Position numbers and translations under genes: made by a program
Origin: JAADHY01 sp964428935
GTDB lineage: Bacteria > Planctomycetota > Planctomycetia > Planctomycetales > Planctomycetaceae
Direction of reading: 5' to 3'
DNA: 9,697 bases
Assembly: GCA_964428935.1 (NCBI GenBank)
Contig: CAYSAG010000199.1
Coordinates: forward strand, 1-9,697
Notes under the pieces: model-generated
The model's input: the letters and a program-made list of their open reading frames with translations, nothing else
What the model was told of the DNA's origin: nothing
The model's database searches: none
Shown: positions 1 to 6,831 of the stretch, one piece after another
How positions within the stretch are numbered: the first letter of the stretch is position 1
How the letters are laid out: the number at the start of each line of letters is the position of its first letter

Positions 1-1
1 C

Positions 2-61
2 ACGACCCCCTCCCGCTCCGCGCCGACCTGGTACGGCAACCTGCTCTTGCTGGATGCTTGA
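2..61 (+). CDS. Possible C-terminal end of an unidentified protein (partial)
   Basis: Reading from base 2 gives 19 sense codons ending at TGA (59-61), with the C-terminus ...WYGNLLLLDA. Nearly every third codon position in this frame is G or C (17 of 19), matching the bias of the clear genes in the window, while the other forward frames lack that pattern. This suggests the tail of a gene entering from the left. Nothing about its function can be said from so short a fragment, and a chance open frame in GC-rich DNA remains possible. Confidence 0.4.
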   Translation, partial: TTPSRSAPTWYGNLLLLDA

Positions 62-154
62 CCGCGTTCCATTATCCAGCGCCGCAACAAATGAGCAAGA
101 AAATTCGCACTGGCGGACGGCGAAGGGACGAACGGCACCGCGAGTCGCCTCATC

Positions 155-805
155 TCAGCCGAGGCCGCCCAGCCGTTCGTAGTCCTCGGGGGTGTCGACG
201 TTTTCCAGCACCGACCGGTCGTCGACTTCCAGCTCGACCACTCGCACGTCCGGCTGCGTCAACAGCCAGTTCAACCCGTACCCGCTCGGAATCCGCTCGA
301 CCCGTTCCGCCAGTGTCCAACGAAACAAGGTCGGGTGTCCGCGTCGACCGCGGAAAGTCGGCACGAGCACGTCCGCGCCGCTCGGCCGCCAATGCTCGAG
401 CAGCCGCCGCACCGTGCGTGCCTCCAGACGCGGATGGTCGGCCGGTGTGAGCAGCCACGGGTCGTCCGGACCGAGCGACACCGTTTGCCCGACGGCTCGC
501 AACGCCAGTTCGACGCTGTGCCGCATGTCGGTCGGAGCCGACTCGGGAACGACGACCCAAACCGTCAGACGGTCCAGCACCGCGCGGAGGGCTCGGTCGT
601 CCGGCCGCACCACCACGAACACATGCTCCACCCCGGCCGCCAGCAGCGACTCCACAAGGTGCTCGATCAGCGGCTTGCCGGTCCACGGCAGGAGCAGCTT
701 TGGTCGTCTCATGCGGCGACTGCGGCCAGCGGCGGGAACCACGGCAACGACCTGTCCCCTAAGGCTTTGCTCCGGTTGCGGCGTCGGCGGTCCTTGTGCG
801 GCCAT
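155..805 (-). CDS. MocA/MobA-like nucleotidyltransferase (molybdenum cofactor type NTP transferase)
   Basis: A 216-residue protein with the hallmarks of the MobA-like NTP transferase fold. The nucleotide-binding loop VPAAGRSRRMRRPKLLLP lies at residues 23-40 (family pattern LAAGxSxRMGxxKLLLP). TPADHP at 120-125 takes the place of the metal-binding 'GDQP' segment, GHPTLF at 156-161 matches the family 'GxPvlf' motif, and VDTPEDYERL at 203-212 is the usual C-terminal motif. Family members transfer CMP or GMP from CTP or GTP to molybdopterin in the cytoplasm, and the length fits MocA (about 200 residues). Some relatives act on other substrates, so the acceptor is inferred. The frame stays open upstream to 1021, but ATG at 805 is chosen because homology starts about 20 residues later and the upstream translation is low-complexity. 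The gene is divergent from dedA across a 427-bp spacer. No molybdopterin enzyme gene adjoins it. Confidence 0.85.
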   Translation of the reverse strand: MAAQGPPTPQPEQSLRGQVVAVVPAAGRSRRMRRPKLLLPWTGKPLIEHLVESLLAAGVEHVFVVVRPDDRALRAVLDRLTVWVVVPESAPTDMRHSVELALRAVGQTVSLGPDDPWLLTPADHPRLEARTVRRLLEHWRPSGADVLVPTFRGRRGHPTLFRWTLAERVERIPSGYGLNWLLTQPDVRVVELEVDDRSVLENVDTPEDYERLGGLG

Positions 806-928
806 TTGGTTTGTTCCAGAACGAGCAGTCTTCGGACTCGGGCCAGCCACTGCTCCGTCGCGGCAACCTGTGGCTGCGTTTGATGGGCTCTTCTCCGTCA
901 GCCACTTCGTCCGTCGAGCAACCACTCG

Positions 929-958
929 CGACGACGTCGTCGACTCGTCATAATGACG
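929..958. promoter_or_regulatory. Two adjacent palindromes, candidate operator
   Basis: A perfect 14-bp palindrome CGACGACGTCGTCG (929-942) is followed after three bases by a second inverted repeat, CGTCAT-A-ATGACG (946-958). They lie about 125 bp upstream of the MocA-like start and 275 bp upstream of the dedA start, in the only stretch of this spacer with back-to-back dyad symmetry. Dyads in a divergent spacer are typical of repressor or activator sites, but no regulator gene is visible and GC-rich DNA yields short palindromes by chance. Confidence 0.25.
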
Positions 959-1182
959 CCACTTTTTGGCACGTTGACAGGCCGACCGGAGCGGGGCGAC
1001 GCGGCTGGCCCCGTTCCACACACCGACGGCATGTTAGCAGCCGAGCGGCGCAAAAAGGAACCGGTCAAGAAGACGGTCGTGCCGTCCAGCCGGCGACAGG
1101 TGTTGGGTCGAGTGGAGCGGTACCTCTACGACGGACCGTCAGCCACACAGGCGACGACGAGGCACGGACCGCGGCGCGGGGG

Positions 1183-1198
1183 GACCGGCTGTCCGGTC
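1183..1198 (+). promoter_or_regulatory. Small hairpin in the dedA leader
   Basis: GACCGG (1183-1188) and CCGGTC (1193-1198) form a perfect 6-bp stem with the 4-base loop CTGT, ending 34 bases before the dedA ATG. It could fold in the 5' leader of the dedA transcript. No Shine-Dalgarno sequence lies between it and the ATG, and no function can be assigned from sequence alone. Confidence 0.25.
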
Positions 1199-1232
1199 GG
1201 CGTTGTCCTTCCAGCTGACAACTCGACGCACC

Positions 1233-1889
1233 ATGAACTGGGAAGAACTCATCCGCCACTACGGGTACTACATTCTTTTCCTCGGAACGCTGCTCGAGGG
1301 CGAAACGATTGTCATTGTGGCCGGTTTTTTCGCCCGGCGGGGTTACTTGGACTTGTGGTGGGTGATTCTGATCTCCTTCACCGGAACGTTCCTGGCCGAC
1401 CAAACGCTGTTTCAGATTGGTCGGGTTTACGGACCGGCCGTCTTGCGTCGCTGGCCGACGGTACGAAAGGCGGTTCACCGAGCGTGGCGTCTTTTGGGGC
1501 GGTTGCAGAACACGTACATTTTTGGCTCCCGTTTCCTTTACGGCCTGCGCACCGCGACGCCCCTGGCTCTCGGTGCGGCCGGTGTGAAGACCTCTCGGTT
1601 CGTGCTGCTCAACGGCAGCGGCGCAGTCGTCTGGTCAGTCCTTTTCCCGCTGGTGGGCTACAGCATTGGCGTGGCCTTGGAGACGTTGGTCGAGCGGGTG
1701 AAGCAGTACGAGTTGATTGTGACGGGGGTGTTGCTGGCCGCGGCCGCGGTGGCACTGGTCGTCTATTGGTTGCGACTGAGGAAGCAGCCGAACGGGGAAA
1801 TCGGCGACGTGTTTCCGGCCGACGAACTGCCCGTTCCCCCCGACGACGCACCGGCCGACGACCACCGGCAAGGGCCGTCGGCGAGCTGA
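1233..1889 (+). CDS. DedA family membrane protein (SNARE-associated/VTT domain)
   Basis: A 218-residue polytopic membrane protein. Hydrophobic segments lie near residues 12-34, 40-60, 124-148 and 160-182. The family motifs are clear: LLEGETIVIVAGFFA at 20-34 with acidic E22 and E24, TFLADQTLFQIGRVYG at 52-67 with D56, and FGSRFLYGLRTATPLALGAAG at 97-117 with the paired arginines R100 and R106. In studied DedA proteins such as YqjA, membrane-embedded acidic and arginine residues at equivalent places are essential. DedA members are linked to proton-motive-force homeostasis and to lipid-carrier recycling (undecaprenyl phosphate, phosphatidylethanolamine). A proline- and acid-rich tail (about 186-218) follows the last membrane span. 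The frame can be extended 10 codons upstream to a TTG, but ATG at 1233 leads straight into the usual DedA N-terminus. There is no Shine-Dalgarno sequence at either start. The lipid substrate is unknown. Confidence 0.9.
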   Translation: MNWEELIRHYGYYILFLGTLLEGETIVIVAGFFARRGYLDLWWVILISFTGTFLADQTLFQIGRVYGPAVLRRWPTVRKAVHRAWRLLGRLQNTYIFGSRFLYGLRTATPLALGAAGVKTSRFVLLNGSGAVVWSVLFPLVGYSIGVALETLVERVKQYELIVTGVLLAAAAVALVVYWLRLRKQPNGEIGDVFPADELPVPPDDAPADDHRQGPSAS

Positions 1890-2001
1890 CCCGCCCAGCG
1901 GCGTCGCTCACGACACGCCCTCACCACCTGCTGCAAGCGACACCACTCGACCGGCCGGTTCTTTTCTGCCTTCGCCCGACCCGAGCCTTTTCCCGACGGC
2001 T

Positions 2002-2826
2002 CTAGTCCACCAGCCGGACCGTGTCTCCGCGACGAACCACGCCGCCTTGCGTGACCGTTGCGTAGACTCCCACGTGGCCTTGGTTGGTTTGGGCGGCGGT
2101 GCGCAGAATGCCTGTGTCGGGAGGAAGGTCGCTTTGCGCCAGCGTGGTCATGACACAGCGCGGGCACGGCCGGTCAATTTTGAGACGCACCTCTCCGCCG
2201 ATGGCCAGCGTTCGGCCCACCCAGTCGTTCTCGACAAAGTCTGCCTTGTCCGACTCGGGTCGAATCACCAGGTTCGGCCGAAACCGCCGGACTTCGAATC
2301 GTCCGTCCGGGTAAGCCGCTCGCAGCCGGTCCAGCGTGGCGGTGGTGAGCACGTGCACGGCAGCGCCGTCGAAGAACGAGCCCGGCGGAAGAGGCTCGTC
2401 CGTGACCGTGTCGCGGTGGTCCAGACCTTCCACGTCCGGCCAGTACTCCTCCAACTTCGGCTCTCGCGGCGGCAGTGACTCCAGCGTGACCTCCCGCCCC
2501 AGCGTCTGCGACAGAACCTGGTCGACGTGCTCCGACGAGCTGAGCACGGTCGTCCCGTCCGGCAGCGTGATTCGCACGGGCGGCACTGGCCCGCACGCTT
2601 CGGGCGGCTCGACAAACGCCGCGCGAAACTCGAACAGCCTCGGCCATTTCTTCGGGTTCTTCGCGCTGACCACCTTGCCGGTCTGGCGGTCGAGCAGCGC
2701 GTAGACGCGGTCGCCGACCAAACCCCGCTCCGTCACACGGACCGCATTCAGCTCCTCGCCCAGCATCGACTTGACCGGGTACCGCCACACGGCGACGACC
2801 GTCCCCACGTTGATTCCGTCTTGCAT
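2002..2826 (-). CDS. MOSC domain protein, YcbX/mARC type
   Basis: A 274-residue cytoplasmic protein. The N-terminal MOSC beta-barrel domain (about 7-120) opens with VVAVWRYPVKSMLGEEL, the typical start of this family, and GLVGDRVYALLD lies at 35-46. The catalytic MOSC domain (about 145-272) contains RRFRPNLVI (180-188) and the Cys pair of DRPCPRCVMTT (C221, C224), the region providing the conserved cysteine ligand to molybdenum in mARC/YcbX. It ends with the standard GDTVRLVD. Relatives carry sulfurated or desulfo molybdenum cofactor and reduce N-hydroxylated compounds or handle sulfur. There is no ferredoxin domain like that at the C-terminus of E. coli YcbX, so an external electron donor would be needed if it is a reductase. 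The ATG at 2826 is fixed by an AAAGGAG sequence. The gene lies downstream of the CLC gene in the same orientation (157-bp gap) and is convergent with dedA (112-bp gap). Confidence 0.9.
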   Translation of the reverse strand: MQDGINVGTVVAVWRYPVKSMLGEELNAVRVTERGLVGDRVYALLDRQTGKVVSAKNPKKWPRLFEFRAAFVEPPEACGPVPPVRITLPDGTTVLSSSEHVDQVLSQTLGREVTLESLPPREPKLEEYWPDVEGLDHRDTVTDEPLPPGSFFDGAAVHVLTTATLDRLRAAYPDGRFEVRRFRPNLVIRPESDKADFVENDWVGRTLAIGGEVRLKIDRPCPRCVMTTLAQSDLPPDTGILRTAAQTNQGHVGVYATVTQGGVVRRGDTVRLVD

Positions 2827-2833
2827 TCTTCCG

Positions 2834-2840
2834 CTCCTTT
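2834..2840 (-). promoter_or_regulatory. Ribosome binding site of the MOSC gene
   Basis: On the - strand AAAGGAG stands seven bases before the ATG at 2826. It is a near-perfect Shine-Dalgarno sequence and decides the start. It is stronger than anything in front of the MocA-like or dedA genes, suggesting efficient independent translation. Confidence 0.8.
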
Positions 2841-2983
2841 GCCTTCTTCAAGCCGACGTTCCAGCCGGCCCGGCCTCGCAGGTGGGCCGCTCGACCGACT
2901 CAAGCGTGCCAGCGCGCAAGGCTCGCCGCCACAAAACACAACTTCTGGAGTAGCGAAAAGACGACGCCGACGCAAGCCACCGG

Positions 2984-5137
2984 TCAAGAAACGGGCGACC
3001 CCCGGTCGGCCGTCCGTCCGGACTTCCTGTCGGACGGCGGCTCCGGTCCGTTGCCGCGAATGACAATCAGCCGGTACGTTGCCTCCAGCGGCCGGTCCAG
3101 GTCGGGCGGAATTTCCAAGGTCCCGTCCGGCATTTCGATGGCCACCACAATGGCACCGAACCGCTTGCGGAAGTCGCACTCGCGAATCGACTTGCCCAGA
3201 GCCGACAGGGGGACCATCCAACGCTCGGCCCGAGCGGCCGGTTTGGGCGCCAACGCTCGAAGCAGACTGTCGAGCTGAGCTTCCTGGTCGATTGGCACCA
3301 GGCCTTGGTACTCCTCCAAGACGAGTCGTCGAGCGCGGTCAATTCGCTCGGCGACGGCCTCGAAGACTCGGCGGCGAGTGAGCATGCCCACCCACCGCCG
3401 CGACTGCTTGTCTCGCACCACCGGCAAAGCGCTGGCGTTGTGCAACCGGAACAGTTCCAGCGCGTGGTACAACTCGCTCTCCGGGACCAACACCGGTGTG
3501 TCTTCGGTCATGATGTCCACGGCCAGGACCATGTTGGCCAGGTCGCCGTCGTTCAGGTGTCGGCGGAGGTCGGGCAGCGAAATGACTCCGCACAGGCGAC
3601 CGTTGTCGACGACCGCAAAAGTCGGCTGCGAGCCGGGCTCGATTTTCTCGACGATTTCTTTGAGTGTCGCCGCCGGGCCGACCACGTAAGGCCAGTGACG
3701 GTCGGCCACGTCGTCCACACGCCACGACTCCAGCAAGTGCACAATGGCGTCGGCGGCGTGGACCGGCGAGTCCGCCGCGGTCGGAACTTGTTCCGGGTTC
3801 AGTCCCCAGCGTCGACCGACGACGTACGACGAAATGCACACGACCATTAGCGGCACAATCAGTCCGTAGCTGCCGGTCATTTCAATGACCATGACAATGG
3901 CCGCCAAAGGGACGCGCATGCTGGCCGCCAGCACGCCGCCCATTCCGACGGGAATCAGAGCCTGACGCAGAGTTTCGGGAAAGGTTCCCGGAAAGAGGGC
4001 TTCACAGACCGCGCCCACCAACGCGCCGCTGGCGCCGCCCAGAAAGACGCTCGGTCCCAGCACGCCACCGGCCGCTCCGCTGCCCACCGTGCAGCTGGTG
4101 GCCAAAGCCTTCGCCGCAACGACCAGCGCGAAAAGAAAGGCCCAGTCCCACCACGTTCCGTCCGGTCGCCACTGGAACAGGCGCCCGTCCATGGCCCCCT
4201 GAATGAAGTGGTAGCGGTTGTCCATGACGGCGGGCACGACGCACGCCAGAACACCCGTGGCCAGACCGCCCAGTCCGGCTCCTGCCCAACGCGGCAACCG
4301 AAGCCGCGGCACCAGTCGGCGTTCCACCAAGTCGAAGCAGAAGTAGAACAGAATGCTCACGCCACCGCACAAAGGGCCCAGCACGGCGTAGGGCAGCAGC
4401 TCCAGCGGCGACGAAAAGACCAGCTTGTCGGCGTCTTTGAGCAGAAAGTGACCGTAGCCCAGGAGGGCCATGAAAGTGGAGTAGCCGACGACCGAGGCCA
4501 CAAAAGACGGAACAATCGCCTCCGTCTCGTAGTCCGGCTCGCTGTACAGAATGCTGACGGCAAACAGAGCGCCGCCCAGCGGACAACGAAAAATGGCTCC
4601 CACACCCGCAGCACAGCCAGCCACCAACAGCACACGCCGCTCGCGCGGCGAGACGCCAAAGCTCGCCCCCACCGTCGACCCAATGGCCGCGCCCAATGCC
4701 GCAATGGGACCTTCTGGCCCGGCCGAGCCGCCGCAAGCAATGACCACCACACACCCGACGGCCCCCACCACCGCCGGCCACAGCGGCATTTGACCGTGGC
4801 CGTGGTGAAAAGCCCGCGTCAAAACACTGGTGCCATGCCCAACCGCTTTGGGAGCCAGCCACACAAACAGAAGCCCGGACACCAGGCAGCCCAAAGCCGG
4901 AAGCAACAGCACCGCCCAGCGGAACTCGAACAGTTCCGGTCGGTCCGCGTGGACGTGTCGGCCGGCCAGCCAGTCGAAACCTTCCTCAATGCCCCACTCC
5001 ATTGCCGCAGCGCCCAGCCCGGCCAGCAAGCCGCACAGCGCCGCCAGCGCGATTGGTCGCCCCCACGGCCCGAGCAAAGCTCGCAGCAGTCCCGCCGGCG
5101 TGTGGCCAGCAAACCGCGCTGTCCGAAAACCGATCAA
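2984..5137 (-). CDS. CLC-family chloride channel/transporter with CBS pair and RCK-C (TrkA-C) domain
   Basis: A 717-residue membrane protein. The CLC core (about 25-445) shows GHGTS (100-104) where E. coli CLC has GSGIP, GSAGPEGP (137-144) with gating glutamate E142 (GREGP in E. coli), FRCPLGGALF (183-192) and GSGAAGGVLGP (352-362) for GxFxP. Cytosolic CBS domains follow (about 473-600, e.g. VVDNGRLCGVISLPDLRRHL and HNASALPVVRDKQSRRWVGML). An RCK-C/TrkA-C-like domain is at about 637-695 (KSIRECDFRKRFGAIVVAIEMPDG...). CLC proteins move chloride or other anions, by channel or proton antiport. CBS domains usually sense adenine nucleotides, and RCK-C domains bind ligands in K+ and anion transporters. 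The start is TTG at 5137, supported by GGAGAG six bases upstream; the next in-frame methionine (46) would remove the first helix. The position of E. coli E203 appears to be isoleucine here. A MOSC gene follows on the same strand. Confidence 0.93.
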   Translation of the reverse strand: MIGFRTARFAGHTPAGLLRALLGPWGRPIALAALCGLLAGLGAAAMEWGIEEGFDWLAGRHVHADRPELFEFRWAVLLLPALGCLVSGLLFVWLAPKAVGHGTSVLTRAFHHGHGQMPLWPAVVGAVGCVVVIACGGSAGPEGPIAALGAAIGSTVGASFGVSPRERRVLLVAGCAAGVGAIFRCPLGGALFAVSILYSEPDYETEAIVPSFVASVVGYSTFMALLGYGHFLLKDADKLVFSSPLELLPYAVLGPLCGGVSILFYFCFDLVERRLVPRLRLPRWAGAGLGGLATGVLACVVPAVMDNRYHFIQGAMDGRLFQWRPDGTWWDWAFLFALVVAAKALATSCTVGSGAAGGVLGPSVFLGGASGALVGAVCEALFPGTFPETLRQALIPVGMGGVLAASMRVPLAAIVMVIEMTGSYGLIVPLMVVCISSYVVGRRWGLNPEQVPTAADSPVHAADAIVHLLESWRVDDVADRHWPYVVGPAATLKEIVEKIEPGSQPTFAVVDNGRLCGVISLPDLRRHLNDGDLANMVLAVDIMTEDTPVLVPESELYHALELFRLHNASALPVVRDKQSRRWVGMLTRRRVFEAVAERIDRARRLVLEEYQGLVPIDQEAQLDSLLRALAPKPAARAERWMVPLSALGKSIRECDFRKRFGAIVVAIEMPDGTLEIPPDLDRPLEATYRLIVIRGNGPEPPSDRKSGRTADRGSPVS

Positions 5138-5143
5138 CCCGCC

Positions 5144-5149
5144 CTCTCC
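5144..5149 (-). promoter_or_regulatory. Ribosome binding site supporting the TTG start of the CLC gene
   Basis: GGAGAG on the - strand lies six bases upstream of the TTG codon at 5137. No ATG or GTG at a comparable place keeps the complete first membrane helix, so this site is the main argument for a TTG start. Confidence 0.6.
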
Positions 5150-5699
5150 GGAGTTCTCGAAACGCCTTCTCGTTTTCCGACGACCTGTTCGTTTTCGAGG
5201 ACTGTCCGCTTCGAGCCGCCTCTAGCCAACGACACACTCGCGAACGCAACCTCCGCACAACGCCAGACCTCCAGTCGCTCCTTCGCGCTGGCCGGCCCGA
5301 ACTTCCCCGGCGTTTTTCCGCGTCGCAATTCGTTCGGCCCGGCATTCTTTCGGTCCGGCCGTTCGGTCCGCGTTTGCGTCCTGCCGCGTTCGCTGGCGGT
5401 CACGCCCCCCGCTCAAGACGCGGCCCGACCCGACAAGCCCCCGCTGCCTGTGCGCAGGCGTCGCACGCTGGAGAAGACCTGCGTGGGCACAACACAGGGC
5501 TGACGCTGCGGCTCAAAGAGCCTGTTGGTCCGTCGTTCTGGACCCGTTCACCCGGCTGTGGGCGCCCCGTCCCCGTTGCGTCCGGTTGCAAGAGCCGGTG
5601 CCGCAGCCATTCACAACAAGCCTCAGCAGAGCGGTCCGGACTGTCCGCAGACGTAACCTCCTCGCCGGCGAACAGCTTCCGTCGCGTGACCCCACGAAG

Positions 5700-5736
5700 G
5701 CGAATTGTAGAGCGAACCGAACGGCTCTACAATCGC
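5700..5736. repeat. Strong inverted repeat with bulge (hairpin) upstream of the Usp-like gene
   Basis: GCGAATTGTAGAGC (5700-5713) pairs with GCTCTACAATCGC (5724-5736). A 10-bp perfect stem ATTGTAGAGC/GCTCTACAAT is extended by three G-C pairs beyond one bulged A at 5703, giving 13 pairs around a 10-base loop (5714-5723). It is the longest dyad seen in the non-coding DNA and has lower GC content in the stem than its surroundings. It lies 150 bp upstream of the Usp-like start, between divergent genes, and no T-tract follows on either strand. A leader structure, an operator, a REP-like element or the hairpin of a small RNA are all possible. Confidence 0.6.
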
Positions 5737-5873
5737 ACGGCTCGCCGGTCCGAACACGTCCGCGCCCTTCCAACGCGTCCGCTCGCACAAACGTAACAAC
5801 AACTAAAGCGGGGACGGACCACGGCCGAAGTTCAAACCGGCACCGGCCCAGGAAGGCCGGCGCGTCGTGCGAC

Positions 5874-5879
5874 GGGAGG
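5874..5879 (+). promoter_or_regulatory. Ribosome binding site of the Usp-like gene
   Basis: GGGAGG stands seven bases before the ATG at 5887. It is a strong Shine-Dalgarno sequence and fixes the start of the Usp-like gene. Confidence 0.75.
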
Positions 5880-5886
5880 CCCCCCA

Positions 5887-6717
5887 ATGTCTCGCAAACT
5901 GCTGCACATTTTCCGCAACAACCCGCTGGGCCGAGAAAACCTGTTGCAGTCAGTCTACCTGTGCCAGAAGGTTCCCGAGCTGGAGCTGCACGTGCACTTC
6001 CCGGAGCACACGCAGTGTTTGCTCATGTTGGAAACCGGCGTGCTGACGCTGGACCTCGACGTCACCTACACGAAGTTCCGGGAAACGGCTGAGCAGCGAG
6101 CAACGGAAATTCTTTCGAAGTCGAGCGTCTTGTGGCACAAGGTCGTGCCCGAGAAGTTCACGTCGGCCGGCCTGGACCAGCTTCCTGGTGACTGGGACGT
6201 GCTGGCCTGTCCGCGCGTCATTAGCGAGTCGCTGCACCGCATTGGGCTCGGACGCTTGGGCCGCAAAGTCCGTTCCCTCATTCAACTGGCCACTTTCCCC
6301 GTCTTCATTCCCAGCCTGTGCGAGCGACGGTGGGACCAAGTGGTCGGCTTCTTCGGCGGCTCGGACTTGGCTTTGCGAGCGGTCAAGCAAGCTCTCAGCT
6401 TGGCCGAGCAGGTGGACGTGCCCGTCACCATTTTCACGCAGCGGGACGAGCACCATGAGGTGAATTACCGGGAACGGCTGGAGCAAACGGGCGTCCTGGA
6501 GTGGCTGAACCGACTGGGCGGACGCTGGGTGGTTTGGAACGGGCGAGCCATGGAAGAGAACCTTTGGGACGTACCGCCCTCGGCCCTGGCCGTCGTCGGC
6601 GCGGCCGACAGCTCGCCCGTGCGCGAGTTCTTCTTCGGCAGCAAGTTCGAGCTGATTCAACGGACGCTGCCGAACCCGCTGCTGGTCATTGGCCCGAAGT
6701 GCACGAGGCTGCTGTGA
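5887..6717 (+). CDS. Universal stress protein-like protein, two degenerate Usp domains
   Basis: A 276-residue soluble protein that reads as two Usp-like halves. The second half (about 150-276) is the clearer one. VVGFFGGSDLALRAVKQALSLAEQ (152-175) matches the beta1-alpha1 'vDGSexsxxAlxxAxxLA' motif. VVGAADSSPVREFFFGSKFELI (236-257) matches the nucleotide-binding loop G-2x-G-9x-G(S/T) with exact spacing, but with Asp241 in place of the second glycine. NPLLVIGP (263-270) is the 'cPvlvv' end strand. The first half (1-145) repeats the topology (LLHIFRNNPLGRENLLQSV...; DVLACPRVISESL...; TFPVFIPS at 136-143) without the nucleotide loop. Usp proteins bind ATP or dimerise in stress responses, and the altered loop leaves ATP binding in doubt. 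Tandem Usp proteins of this length are common. The function is inferred only from family resemblance. Confidence 0.75.
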   Translation: MSRKLLHIFRNNPLGRENLLQSVYLCQKVPELELHVHFPEHTQCLLMLETGVLTLDLDVTYTKFRETAEQRATEILSKSSVLWHKVVPEKFTSAGLDQLPGDWDVLACPRVISESLHRIGLGRLGRKVRSLIQLATFPVFIPSLCERRWDQVVGFFGGSDLALRAVKQALSLAEQVDVPVTIFTQRDEHHEVNYRERLEQTGVLEWLNRLGGRWVVWNGRAMEENLWDVPPSALAVVGAADSSPVREFFFGSKFELIQRTLPNPLLVIGPKCTRLL

Positions 6718-6770
6718 GCGGCTCGACGACGCCGGGACGCTCCTCAACCCCACGCACCGAAAAAGACGTT

Positions 6771-6810
6771 CGAGACGCTCCGTCGTGGAACGCAACGACT
6801 GAGCGTCGCG
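6771..6810 (+). terminator. Hairpin downstream of the Usp-like gene, candidate terminator
   Basis: GACGCTC (6774-6780) pairs with GAGCGTC (6801-6807), and inside it GTCGT (6782-6786) pairs with ACGAC (6795-6799) around an 8-base loop. Outer bases 6771-6772 and 6809-6810 add two pairs beyond one mismatch. This makes 14 pairs with two mismatches, starting 54 bases after the stop codon. No run of T follows (only GGTTTG), so it is not a classical intrinsic terminator. It may instead protect or end transcripts between two convergent genes. Confidence 0.45.
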
Positions 6811-6831
6811 GTTTGCCACGACGGTCCCTTC

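Larger units (their letters stand above)
806..1232. other. Divergent spacer between the MocA-like and DedA genes
   Basis: These 427 bp separate two divergently transcribed genes. Several overlapping open frames cross it, but all give Arg/Ser/Pro-rich translations without recognisable domains, which is expected in GC-rich DNA with few stops. It should carry the promoters of both genes. A TTGACA string is present at 974-979 on the + strand, but no -10-like hexamer follows at normal spacing. The only ordered features seen are the palindrome pair at 929-958 and the small hairpin at 1183-1198, listed separately. Confidence 0.6.
5138..5886. other. Long divergent spacer between the CLC and Usp-like genes
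   Basis: This 749-bp stretch holds no credible gene. Open frames cross it on both strands, but their translations are Arg/Ser/Pro-rich, lack domains and run into the antisense of flanking genes. It must contain the promoters of the CLC gene (left) and the Usp-like gene (right), yet no clear -35/-10 pair is visible. Three TTCGGYCC direct repeats occur at 5333-5340, 5349-5356 and 5362-5369. The strongest structure is the bulged hairpin at 5700-5736, listed separately. The spacer is long for a bacterial genome and could hide a small RNA or an unrecognised short gene. Confidence 0.6.

Noticed and set aside
974..979. TTGACA as -35 box for dedA
   Set aside because: No -10-like hexamer follows at 16-18 bp, and the site is more than 250 bp from the start codon.
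806..1021. N-terminal extension of the MocA-like protein by 72 residues
   Set aside because: The extension is low-complexity and unlike the family; homology begins about 20 residues after the ATG at 805.
1983..2002. Hairpin GAGCC-N10-GGCTC at the MOSC stop codon as a terminator
   Set aside because: The stem has only five pairs, the loop is 10 bases, it overlaps the stop codon and no T-tract follows on the - strand.
953..2005. 350-codon open frame on the + strand
   Set aside because: It overlaps the DedA gene in another frame; DedA has clear family motifs and this frame has none.
4208..5503. 431-codon open frame on the + strand
   Set aside because: It is largely antisense to the well-supported CLC gene; the translation is Arg/Gln/Pro-rich with no domain, as expected from GC-rich antisense DNA.
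5513..5887. 124-codon open frame on the - strand in the spacer
   Set aside because: No Shine-Dalgarno sequence or recognisable domain; its start lies on top of the Usp-like start and ribosome binding site.
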